Below, in pieces: positions 1 to 5,424 of a DNA stretch of 7,083 nt (its first letter is position 1; each line of letters begins with the position of its first letter). A program made the position numbers and the translations under genes. The notes under the pieces were generated by a model, which did not search any database, was not told where the DNA came from, and saw only the letters and a program-made list of their open reading frames with translations. The stretch spans positions 1-7,083 of the forward strand of contig QNZT01000124.1 of NCBI GenBank assembly GCA_003978455.1, written 5' to 3'. The stretch is from Sulfurospirillum sp. GTDB taxonomy: Bacteria; Campylobacterota; Campylobacteria; Campylobacterales; QNZT01.

Positions 1-668
1 TCAGTATGCGTCCGCTTGAACAGCTCAACCGGTACCTGCGTACATTTTTTAACGATGCGATGCATGAGCTCAAGACACCGCTGGGTGTGATGCAGCTCAA
101 TCTTGAAACGCTAAGGGCAAAAGAGGAGAGCAGAGTGCTCAGACGGCTCTATAATAGTATGCAGAGTATGATATTGATTTATGAAGATATCGAATACCAT
201 ATCAAACATACCCATGTGGAGTACAAGCCCGAAAAAATCGATGTCTCCTATTTTCTGCGAAATCGTGTCGAAGTTTTTCGAGATCTTGCCAAAGTGAAAG
301 AGATAGTGATTGAAGAAGATATCTGCGAAAACATTACTCTCATGATCAACCGTATCGAGTTACAACGGATCATCGACAACACACTCTCCAATGCGATCAA
401 GTACAGTGAAAAGAGACGCAGGATTTTTGTCAGACTCTTTCATGAAGAGGAGAAAATAGTGCTAGTTATCCAGGATGAGGGTGTGGGGATCAAGGATACA
501 AAAAAGATTTTTGAGCGATATCGCCGCGAGGATACGGTCAAAGGCGGATTTGGAATAGGGCTAAGTATCGTCAAACATATCTGTGATAAAAACCATATCG
601 ATATTACCGTAACGACTTCACCGCAGAAAGGAAGTACATTTACGTACACATTTCGACCGCATACGTAA
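1..668 (+). CDS. Sensor histidine kinase, 3' part (5' end outside window)
   Basis: This is the cytoplasmic catalytic half of a two-component sensor kinase. It autophosphorylates on a conserved His and passes the phosphate to a response regulator. The frame is open from base 3 to the left edge, so the ATG at 6 is probably internal and the sensor and membrane part is missing. Counting from that ATG, the H-box HELKTPL has the phospho-acceptor His at residue 20, the N-box lies at about 121-133 (with N125 and N129), the G1 box DEGVGI at 157-162, the F-box Phe at 169 and the G2 box GGFGIGL at 180-186. The layout is the usual HisKA plus HATPase_c core. All ATP-binding boxes are intact, so the kinase should be active. 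The cognate regulator is not in view and is probably encoded upstream. The tsdA gene follows on the same strand after a short gap, which makes it a candidate target. The stimulus cannot be read from this fragment. Confidence 0.93.
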   Translation, partial: SMRPLEQLNRYLRTFFNDAMHELKTPLGVMQLNLETLRAKEESRVLRRLYNSMQSMILIYEDIEYHIKHTHVEYKPEKIDVSYFLRNRVEVFRDLAKVKEIVIEEDICENITLMINRIELQRIIDNTLSNAIKYSEKRRRIFVRLFHEEEKIVLVIQDEGVGIKDTKKIFERYRREDTVKGGFGIGLSIVKHICDKNHIDITVTTSPQKGSTFTYTFRPHT

Positions 669-736
669 AAAAATAGTGACGTAAAAGTGACGCAGGCAGT
701 GTTAATATTTCATATACCAAAAAAAAGGAGATGGTT
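669..736 (+). promoter_or_regulatory. Gap upstream of tsdA with AGTGACG direct repeat and ribosome binding site
   Basis: This short gap between the kinase and tsdA holds two exact copies of AGTGACG, at 675-681 and 686-692, 11 bases apart. One helical turn between direct repeats is typical of OmpR-family response-regulator sites. An AT-rich stretch at 702-716 (TTAATATTTCATATA) could hold a -10 element, but no good -35 to -10 pair is visible. AAGGAG at 725-730 lies 6 bases before the ATG at 737 and directly touches the ATG at 731, so it selects the 737 start. The repeats and the Shine-Dalgarno site are seen directly; the regulator assignment is inference. Confidence 0.35.
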
Positions 737-1705
737 ATGAAAATGAGAAAAATCGGTCAGTCACTGGCTGCCACGGCACTACTTGGTCTTTACAGTGTGC
801 AACTTTTAGCTGCAGATACACCCACTGCTGCACCCAAAGCTTACCCGAAGGGAGAAGTCGGGCGGATGGTCAAACTGGGTGAGGCGATCATGAACGAAAC
901 AGACACCCACCCTCTGACCAAAGATTATGTCGGTAACAAACTCAAATGTAAGAACTGCCATTTGCAGGGAAGTGATGGAAAGCCGGGTACAGCGCCGGGA
1001 ATCGCGACCTGGATCGGTACGGCAACTGCATTTCCCGCCTACTCAAAAAGGGAAAAATCTGTACAGACATTGCAGGATCGTTCCAATAACTGCTTTATGC
1101 GCAGTATGAATGGTAAAAGGATTCCAGTCGATTCGGAGGCTTCTGTTGCGATGGCGACTTATATTACCTGGCTTTCCACAGGTATGCCGATCAAGCAAAA
1201 TACCAAAATGCCATGCAGTCCGCTGAATTCCGACCGCTGGATGAGTGGCGCCAAACATTTCGCCAAGATACAAAAACAAGCGACACATGCCAATTATGTC
1301 AATGGACATAAACTCTATGATGCCAAATGCGCTTCCTGTCATGGTAAAAATGGAGAAGGTGTGGGTACTTTTCCTCCGCTTTGGGGAAAAGATAAAAGTG
1401 GGCAATGGCTCTCTTACAACACCGGAGCCGGCATGAGTAAACTTAACAAAGGTTCTGCATGGGTGAAGTCAAATATGCCGCTCGGTCAGGGTGGAACACT
1501 CAGCGATCAGGAGTCTGCGGACATCATGCTCTATGTCAACGCACAGCCCAGAGCCTCCTTTGATCTGCAAAAACGTCTCCCTCCGAAATGCGAAATGGGT
1601 ATCTACAACTCTAAAGTATTGAAAGAGAAACACTCTGTACGCAGTAATTTCAAACAATTTGGTCTGAATGTGGATAAAATCCGCGGCGATCACAAAATAA
1701 AATAG
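737..1705 (+). CDS. tsdA: Dihaem cytochrome c, TsdA-type thiosulfate dehydrogenase / tetrathionate reductase
   Basis: This periplasmic enzyme probably couples two thiosulfate to tetrathionate, or runs the reverse reaction, passing electrons through two c-type haems. From the ATG at 737 it has 322 residues. A Sec signal peptide spans about 1-26. CKNCH (71-75) is haem 1 and CASCH (198-202) is haem 2. Family hallmarks are NNCFMRSMNG (117-126), whose Cys119 aligns with the unusual Cys ligand of haem 1 in TsdA, and NMPLGQGGTLSDQE (246-259) followed by NAQPR. In GAGM (230-233), Met233 is the likely distal ligand of haem 2. The residue before it is Gly, where as I recall the Allochromatium enzyme has Lys and the Campylobacter jejuni enzyme has Asn. 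Two further cysteines (160 and 285) and a basic tail after about 275 have no assigned role. The porin gene follows 11 bases downstream, so the two are probably cotranscribed. The ATG at 731 is in frame but abuts the Shine-Dalgarno site. The reaction direction cannot be told from sequence. Confidence 0.88.
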   Translation: MKMRKIGQSLAATALLGLYSVQLLAADTPTAAPKAYPKGEVGRMVKLGEAIMNETDTHPLTKDYVGNKLKCKNCHLQGSDGKPGTAPGIATWIGTATAFPAYSKREKSVQTLQDRSNNCFMRSMNGKRIPVDSEASVAMATYITWLSTGMPIKQNTKMPCSPLNSDRWMSGAKHFAKIQKQATHANYVNGHKLYDAKCASCHGKNGEGVGTFPPLWGKDKSGQWLSYNTGAGMSKLNKGSAWVKSNMPLGQGGTLSDQESADIMLYVNAQPRASFDLQKRLPPKCEMGIYNSKVLKEKHSVRSNFKQFGLNVDKIRGDHKIK

Positions 1706-1716
1706 GGAGAATTGAG

Positions 1717-3063
1717 ATGAGATTAAGAAAAAGAGAGAAATTTGTTTTATCCCTTGTGGCTGCATCGACGCTCTCGCTCTCGCTTCAGGCGGCAGACTGG
1801 CTCTCTATCGCCGGTACAGAACCGACATTTGTCAAAAAGGGGGGACAAAAGATTGCCAACCATAACAATAAGCCGAGATTATGGGGATTTATACAGGCAG
1901 GATATCAGAAAAACTATGGCGATATTTTTATCCCGACAAAGGGTCCCAATGCGGGTAAAAACCTGACACCCTTTTCGATGCTCCCGCCGTCACTTAATAC
2001 ACAACAGAGCTTTGAAATTAACCGTGCAAGACTGGCGGTACGGGGAATGTTTGATAAAGCGAATACCATTGACTACTTCTTCATGATGGAGCTGGGCGAA
2101 AATGGTGTCACCAAACCTGCCGGACATGACAGCCATAATGTGCTTACAGATGCTTCGATTACATACAGAGGCTTACCTTATGTCAATGTGAGAGTAGGAC
2201 AGTTTAAATATCCGGGCAGTGAAGAGGGGATGCGGGCCGTATTTGCTTCGGAATTTCGAAATTTTTCCACTGCCGGTTCACAACTGTTATTAGAGCGTTT
2301 TTTACCGAACAATGCCAAAGAGGTGGCGCCCGGAATCTTTCAGGCAGCACCGCAACAGTCCGTCGGTGCATATCGTGACAGAGGTGTGGAACTGTTTCAT
2401 ACGGAAAAAATACAACCGAATGTCACCTTGACAGTGGCAGGTATGGTCGGTAGTGGTACCGGCATGAGCTCTTCCAATGCCTCAGATCATCTGACCTACT
2501 ATGGATATGTTGCCGGTGAATATCTTTTTGGTAAAGGACGAGGTTATTTTACTCAGTCTGTGAAAGGATTCGCTTGGTATCAAACAGGTAAAAGGCAACT
2601 GCACAATACCAACTATACAAGGGAGCGTTATGGCGCGGGTGTTGACTATTTTCATAATGGTCTGAGGATTGATGTAGAGTACGTAAAAGCCAAAGGTATG
2701 ATTTTCAACGGTGCTAAAGATGTAGATCCAGACCCGTATGGCGTCAACTGGGAGTACCAGATTGCTGCGGATAAACATAACGAAGCAGATGGTGGTTATG
2801 TCAGTGCACAGTATTACGTTGTTCCGAAAAAATGGGAATTGCTTGCACGGTATGATTATCTCAATCGTCTCACCAACTCCAAAGCGGGTAAAAGAGAGTT
2901 CAAAACGACGACTTTAGGATTTTCTTACCACTTTAAAGGTCCTACCAGAATCGATGTGAACTACGCTTTACGTGATGCAGATGCACCGGGTAATGCCAAA
3001 GCACAAAAGGTACTGGACAATATAGGAAATCTTCTTTCTATACAGGCGACGTTGAAATTTTAA
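1717..3063 (+). CDS. OprO/OprP-like outer-membrane porin
   Basis: This is a probable outer-membrane beta-barrel channel of the phosphate-selective porin O/P superfamily. It has 448 residues. A Sec signal peptide (basic start, hydrophobic run, cleavage near SLQA-A at 25-26) is followed by alternating polar/aromatic strands. RLWGFIQAGYQ (54-64) and FEINRARLAVRGMF (99-112) match the early strands of this family, and the protein ends in a Phe after beta-strand-like residues, as outer-membrane barrels do. GGGAGA at 1705-1710 gives a 6-base spacing to the ATG at 1717 and overlaps the tsdA stop codon. The tsdA context suggests that the channel passes an anion such as thiosulfate or tetrathionate. 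This is inference: the family name does not prove phosphate selectivity, and many members have other substrates. No U-tract terminator follows on this strand. Confidence 0.82.
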   Translation: MRLRKREKFVLSLVAASTLSLSLQAADWLSIAGTEPTFVKKGGQKIANHNNKPRLWGFIQAGYQKNYGDIFIPTKGPNAGKNLTPFSMLPPSLNTQQSFEINRARLAVRGMFDKANTIDYFFMMELGENGVTKPAGHDSHNVLTDASITYRGLPYVNVRVGQFKYPGSEEGMRAVFASEFRNFSTAGSQLLLERFLPNNAKEVAPGIFQAAPQQSVGAYRDRGVELFHTEKIQPNVTLTVAGMVGSGTGMSSSNASDHLTYYGYVAGEYLFGKGRGYFTQSVKGFAWYQTGKRQLHNTNYTRERYGAGVDYFHNGLRIDVEYVKAKGMIFNGAKDVDPDPYGVNWEYQIAADKHNEADGGYVSAQYYVVPKKWELLARYDYLNRLTNSKAGKREFKTTTLGFSYHFKGPTRIDVNYALRDADAPGNAKAQKVLDNIGNLLSIQATLKF

Positions 3064-3074
3064 CGGAGTTGTTT

Positions 3075-3110
3075 AAAAAAGAGCTACTGTACGGGTGTGC
3101 CCCGTACAGT
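3075..3110 (-). terminator. Rho-independent terminator of rpsO
   Basis: A perfect 10-bp stem (ACTGTACGGG at 3086-3095 pairing with 3101-3110) with a 5-base loop lies 14 bases beyond the rpsO stop. Read on the - strand, the stem is followed after five bases by six Ts (A6 at 3075-3080 on the + strand), which fits an intrinsic terminator for rpsO. On the + strand the hairpin has no T tract, so it would at most pause or protect transcripts of the convergent porin gene. Confidence 0.75.
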
Positions 3111-3124
3111 CTGAAGAGGAGTGA

Positions 3125-3397
3125 CTATTTGTCTCTGATTCCCAAAGCCTTGATCACTTCTGTGTATTTTTCATAATCTTTTTTCTTGAGATATCTCATG
3201 AGTCTTTTTCTCTGACCGACAAGTTTCAAAAGTCCCAGTCTTGAACTGTGATCTTTTTTGTTTGTTTTCAGATGCTCTGTCAGATAAGAGATTCTGTTTG
3301 AAAGCAGTGCTATTTGCACTTCCGGAGAACCTGTATCATTCTCACCTCTACCGAATTGTTTAACGATTTCAGACTTTTTAGCCGAATCCAAAGCCAT
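3125..3397 (-). CDS. rpsO: 30S ribosomal protein S15
   Basis: S15 is a primary binder of 16S rRNA that helps to form the central domain of the small subunit. The 90-residue product has the standard family length and pattern: SEIVKQFGRGENDTGSPEVQ near the start, SRLGLLKLVGQRKRLMRYL in the middle (about 52-70) and the terminal ALGIRDK. The start is fixed by AGGAGG (3403-3408 on the + strand), 5 bases upstream of the ATG. The gene stands alone between the convergent porin gene and a same-strand repeat-protein gene 128 bases upstream, with its own candidate -10 and its own terminator, so it is probably monocistronic. In other bacteria S15 represses its own translation by binding its leader. The leader here is under 50 bases if the proposed -10 is right, and no clear pseudoknot was worked out. 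Confidence 0.98.
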   Translation of the reverse strand: MALDSAKKSEIVKQFGRGENDTGSPEVQIALLSNRISYLTEHLKTNKKDHSSRLGLLKLVGQRKRLMRYLKKKDYEKYTEVIKALGIRDK

Positions 3398-3444
3398 AAC
3401 GACCTCCTGATTGGTATTTTTTCAAAAATGAATTTGAAGCTGAG

Positions 3445-3450
3445 ATTATA
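3445..3450 (-). promoter_or_regulatory. rpsO: Candidate -10 element of rpsO
   Basis: The - strand reads a consensus TATAAT here, 47 bases upstream of the rpsO ATG. No convincing -35 hexamer sits 16-18 bases further upstream, which is common for sigma-70 promoters in Campylobacterota. The rest of the 128-base gap (3398-3525) holds the rpsO Shine-Dalgarno site and the end of the preceding gene's transcript. I see no gene or strong hairpin in it. Confidence 0.45.
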
Positions 3451-3525
3451 GCTCAACTCCCTGAATATGCCCTTAAGCGCGGTTTATCTGTGTGTGAGCC
3501 TGCGCCGGGCGGAATTTAGCGTCTC

Positions 3526-4092
3526 TTAATTAAGCACGCCGTCAGTATAGTTCCACTCCGCTTTGGGATTGCCGTTTTCAAAAAACTCTTTGGATACGCC
3601 GTTGAGTTTGCCGTTTTTATAGGAGAGTTCGAGTTTCTTTTGACCGCTTGGGTAGTACACCGTACTGACACCGTTTTTCACACCGTCCTTGTAGCGCCAC
3701 TCTGCTGTTAGTTTTCCGTTTTCATACTCTTTGACGATACCGTTGAGTTTTTCGTTTTGATAAGTCAGTTCAAACTTGAGTTGACCGTTGGTATCGTACT
3801 TTTTGGTGATACCTTCCTGTATGCCGTTGACAAAGTTGACTTCAGCGGTTTTGCGTCCGTTTTCATCGTACTGTACACTGACACCGTTAAGCTTGTCGTT
3901 TTGATAGTTCCACTGTGCCTTCAGTATGCCGTTTGGGTAGTATTCACGAGTGATACCGTTTTTTTGCCCTTGTGCATAGTTGATTTCATAATGGACTTTG
4001 CCGTTTTCATAGTACTCTTTGGAGATTTTTGCATGAAGTGCCGATGCAAGCAAACTTGTCATGATGAGGGAAAACCACACTTTTTTTTGCAC
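3526..4092 (-). CDS. Exported MORN_2/YwqK-type repeat protein, GTG start
   Basis: The product has 188 residues: a Sec signal peptide (1-21, ending SALHA) followed by seven tandem repeats of 23-24 residues up to the last residue. The repeat pattern is G-(I/V)-x-x-x-Y-x-x-NG-x-x-x-x-(E/Q)-x-x-Y-x-x-x-x-x-N, typical of MORN_2 repeats, which form an extended beta-hairpin solenoid. The role is unknown. Databases often label such proteins YwqK-family antitoxins, but no toxin partner is seen here, and the signal peptide argues for a periplasmic or surface protein, so I would not use that label. The start is a GTG at 4092 with AAGG upstream. An ATG two bases earlier is in another frame that soon stops, and the next in-frame ATG is residue 11, inside the signal peptide. 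An A8 run at codons 2-4 could shift the frame between the two starts. Confidence 0.85.
   Translation of the reverse strand: MQKKVWFSLIMTSLLASALHAKISKEYYENGKVHYEINYAQGQKNGITREYYPNGILKAQWNYQNDKLNGVSVQYDENGRKTAEVNFVNGIQEGITKKYDTNGQLKFELTYQNEKLNGIVKEYENGKLTAEWRYKDGVKNGVSTVYYPSGQKKLELSYKNGKLNGVSKEFFENGNPKAEWNYTDGVLN
3529..4029 (-). repeat. Seven tandem MORN_2 coding repeats (about 72 bp each)
   Basis: Residues 22-188 of the exported repeat protein divide into units 22-45, 46-69, 70-93, 94-117, 118-140, 141-164 and 165-188. Six units have 24 residues. The fifth has 23, having lost one residue before its NG turn. At DNA level the units share short blocks such as CCGTTGAG and TTGCCGTTTT on the + strand but are diverged overall. 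This suggests an old duplication rather than a recent expansion. Confidence 0.8.
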
Positions 4093-4094
4093 AT
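4081..4094 (-). repeat. A8 homopolymer at overlapping ATG/GTG starts
   Basis: On the - strand the start region reads ATGTGC followed by eight As and GTG. The ATG (4094) is out of frame and meets a stop after 11 codons, whereas the GTG (4092) is in frame. Adding one A would put the ATG in frame with the same signal peptide. The arrangement is seen directly; slippage at this run, either in the cell or in sequencing, is inference. Confidence 0.5.
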
Positions 4095-4145
4095 TTATCC
4101 TTTTTTATTCAAAATATTTGATTTATAAGTTAAAACTTAAATTTT

Positions 4146-4174
4146 TTTATCAGTAAAATTAGTAAAATTATTAT
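4146..4174 (+). promoter_or_regulatory. Candidate promoter of the DUF4398/OmpA operon
   Basis: TTTATC (4146-4151) and TATTAT (4169-4174; 5 of 6 bases match the -10 consensus) are separated by 17 bases. This would start transcription about 35 bases before the ATG at 4216. The spacer contains a perfect tandem repeat of AGTAAAATT (4152-4160 and 4161-4169). The whole 123-base divergent gap (4093-4215) is very AT-rich. It also holds TAAGT-TAAA-ACTTA (4126-4139), a small inverted repeat next to a TATAAA-like element that may serve the leftward gene. Confidence 0.4.
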
Positions 4175-4215
4175 ATCATGAAGATGTTTGTTTTACAAGA
4201 CAGAAGGAGAATGAG

Positions 4216-4596
4216 ATGTCATTTAAAACCAATATTGTGTCGGGTTTGCTTTTTTTGATAGCTATTTTGGGTGGTTGTGCGAGTTCGACACCGCCGGTGC
4301 AGGATCTTCGGACTGCGAAAATGGCGCTTTTAAATGCTCAGGAAGCAGAGGATCGTACAGAAGCGAAAAGTTATTATGAAAGTGCACAAAAATATCTGGA
4401 AAAAGCACAAAAGAAGATGCAGGAAAAGTCGTATGATGAAGCACGTTTTTTTGCCCAGAAAGCGACTGCCGATGCACGGGTTGCGAAGATAAAAGCATCC
4501 AATGCGATTTTACAGCAAAAGGTAGATGCGCTGGATCTGGAGTTGAAAAAGCTTAAACATGAATTTGTCACTATCGATGACAAGAAGGGAGAGTAG
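4216..4596 (+). CDS. DUF4398-type lipoprotein
   Basis: This is a small helical lipoprotein of 126 residues. A signal peptide ends in a lipobox (ILGGC, lipidated Cys21). Ala at +2 gives no inner-membrane retention signal, so outer-membrane anchoring is expected if Lol sorting follows the E. coli rule. Residues about 27-105 resemble DUF4398: DLRTAKMALLNAQEAE, then a YYESAQKYLEKAQKKM helix, then a second helix EARFFAQKATADARVAKIKA. The rest is a short charged coiled coil. AAGGAG (4204-4209) lies 6 bases before the ATG. The stop codon touches the ATG of the OmpA-family gene, so the two are cotranscribed and probably translationally coupled. The likely role is envelope structure together with that partner; no biochemical function is known to me. 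Confidence 0.82.
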   Translation: MSFKTNIVSGLLFLIAILGGCASSTPPVQDLRTAKMALLNAQEAEDRTEAKSYYESAQKYLEKAQKKMQEKSYDEARFFAQKATADARVAKIKASNAILQQKVDALDLELKKLKHEFVTIDDKKGE

Positions 4597-5403
4597 ATGT
4601 TTAGTAGAAGATATATTCCCGCAATAGTCTCTGTCGCTTTGCTGACCGGATGCAGCAGCAAACCGGTGGTTACTGCGAAGTTGCAAAATGTTCAGAATGC
4701 GTATCAAAAAATGATCAGCGATCCGAATGTGACAGAAAAAGCACCGCTGGCACTCTTTCAGGCAGGGAAGATCTATGACCTCAGTTTTCATGCCAAAGAT
4801 AAAGAGGAAGCGAACCATCTCTCCTATCTGCTGGAGCGTGAACTTGAAGTGGTCAAAGAGAGTGCACGAAAAACAGATCTCGAAGATAGGATAGAGAGAC
4901 TGAAAACGGAAAAGCAGAAGGCAGAGCTTGAAGCCAAAGAGACAGAACTTCTGCTCATGAAAAAGAAGATGGAGCAGGCAGAAGCGAAACTCAACGAGAT
5001 GGAAGAGTTAAACGCAAAACAGACAAACCGGGGTCTGGTTTTGACACTCGGTGACGTACTCTTTGAAACCGGAAAAGCGACACTCCTTCCCGGTGCACAA
5101 AGAGCCATCGACAAACTTGCAGAGTTCCTCGAAGAGAATCCGGAGAGAAAAGTTCTGATTGAAGGTTATACAGATAACAGTGGAAGTGTCACATACAACA
5201 TAGACCTCTCTCTAAGACGTGCACAGGCTGTCAAAAATGCGCTTGTGGAAAAGGGAATTGACCTCAAAAGGGTATTGGCACATGGTTACGGTGAGGCATA
5301 TCCCATAGCACTGAACGATGATGAAGCCGGCAGACAACGCAACAGGCGGGTTGAGATCATCATACTTAAAAAGGGTGTTGAACCGGTAGATATGATGCGG
5401 TAA
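4597..5403 (+). CDS. OmpA-family peptidoglycan-binding lipoprotein
   Basis: This 268-residue envelope lipoprotein probably ties the outer membrane to peptidoglycan. Its parts in order are: signal peptide with lipobox LTGC (Cys19); a DUF4398-like segment at about 27-92 (DPNV...APLALFQAGKIYDL...HLSYLLERE); a charged coiled coil at about 92-140; and an OmpA C-terminal domain at about 147-257. The domain keeps GYTDNSG (190-196), LSLRRA (204-209) and GRQRNRRVEI (245-254). Asp193 and Arg208 have the 15-residue spacing of the diaminopimelate-binding Asp and Arg in characterised OmpA domains. AAGGGAG (4585-4591) inside the preceding gene lies 5 bases before the ATG, which directly follows that gene's stop. 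The order lipid anchor, helical rod, PG-binding domain resembles YiaD- or Pal-like proteins, but it is not Pal itself. It ends 21 bases from the stop of the convergent protease gene, with no clear terminator between them. Confidence 0.92.
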   Translation: MFSRRYIPAIVSVALLTGCSSKPVVTAKLQNVQNAYQKMISDPNVTEKAPLALFQAGKIYDLSFHAKDKEEANHLSYLLERELEVVKESARKTDLEDRIERLKTEKQKAELEAKETELLLMKKKMEQAEAKLNEMEELNAKQTNRGLVLTLGDVLFETGKATLLPGAQRAIDKLAEFLEENPERKVLIEGYTDNSGSVTYNIDLSLRRAQAVKNALVEKGIDLKRVLAHGYGEAYPIALNDDEAGRQRNRRVEIIILKKGVEPVDMMR

Positions 5404-5424
5404 ATCTAGCTTCAGAAACTTTTG

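Noticed and set aside
731..736. ATG at 731 as the tsdA start
   Set aside because: It directly touches the AAGGAG ribosome binding site, leaving no spacing. The ATG at 737 has a 6-base spacing and still starts a normal signal peptide.
1043..1405. 120-codon open frame on the - strand inside tsdA
   Set aside because: It is antisense to a well-supported cytochrome gene, has no recognisable motif and is probably a codon-bias shadow.
3086..3110. The hairpin as a + strand terminator of the porin operon
   Set aside because: The stem is perfect but there is no T tract after it on the + strand. The T tract lies on the rpsO side only.
3481..3525. GC-rich patch after the MORN_2 gene as a terminator
   Set aside because: Only three-base-pair stems could be formed and no T run follows on the - strand.
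3757..4128. 123-codon + strand frame across the MORN_2 gene
   Set aside because: Its repetitive Val/Phe-rich translation is the reverse reading of the coding repeats, and it has no independent support.
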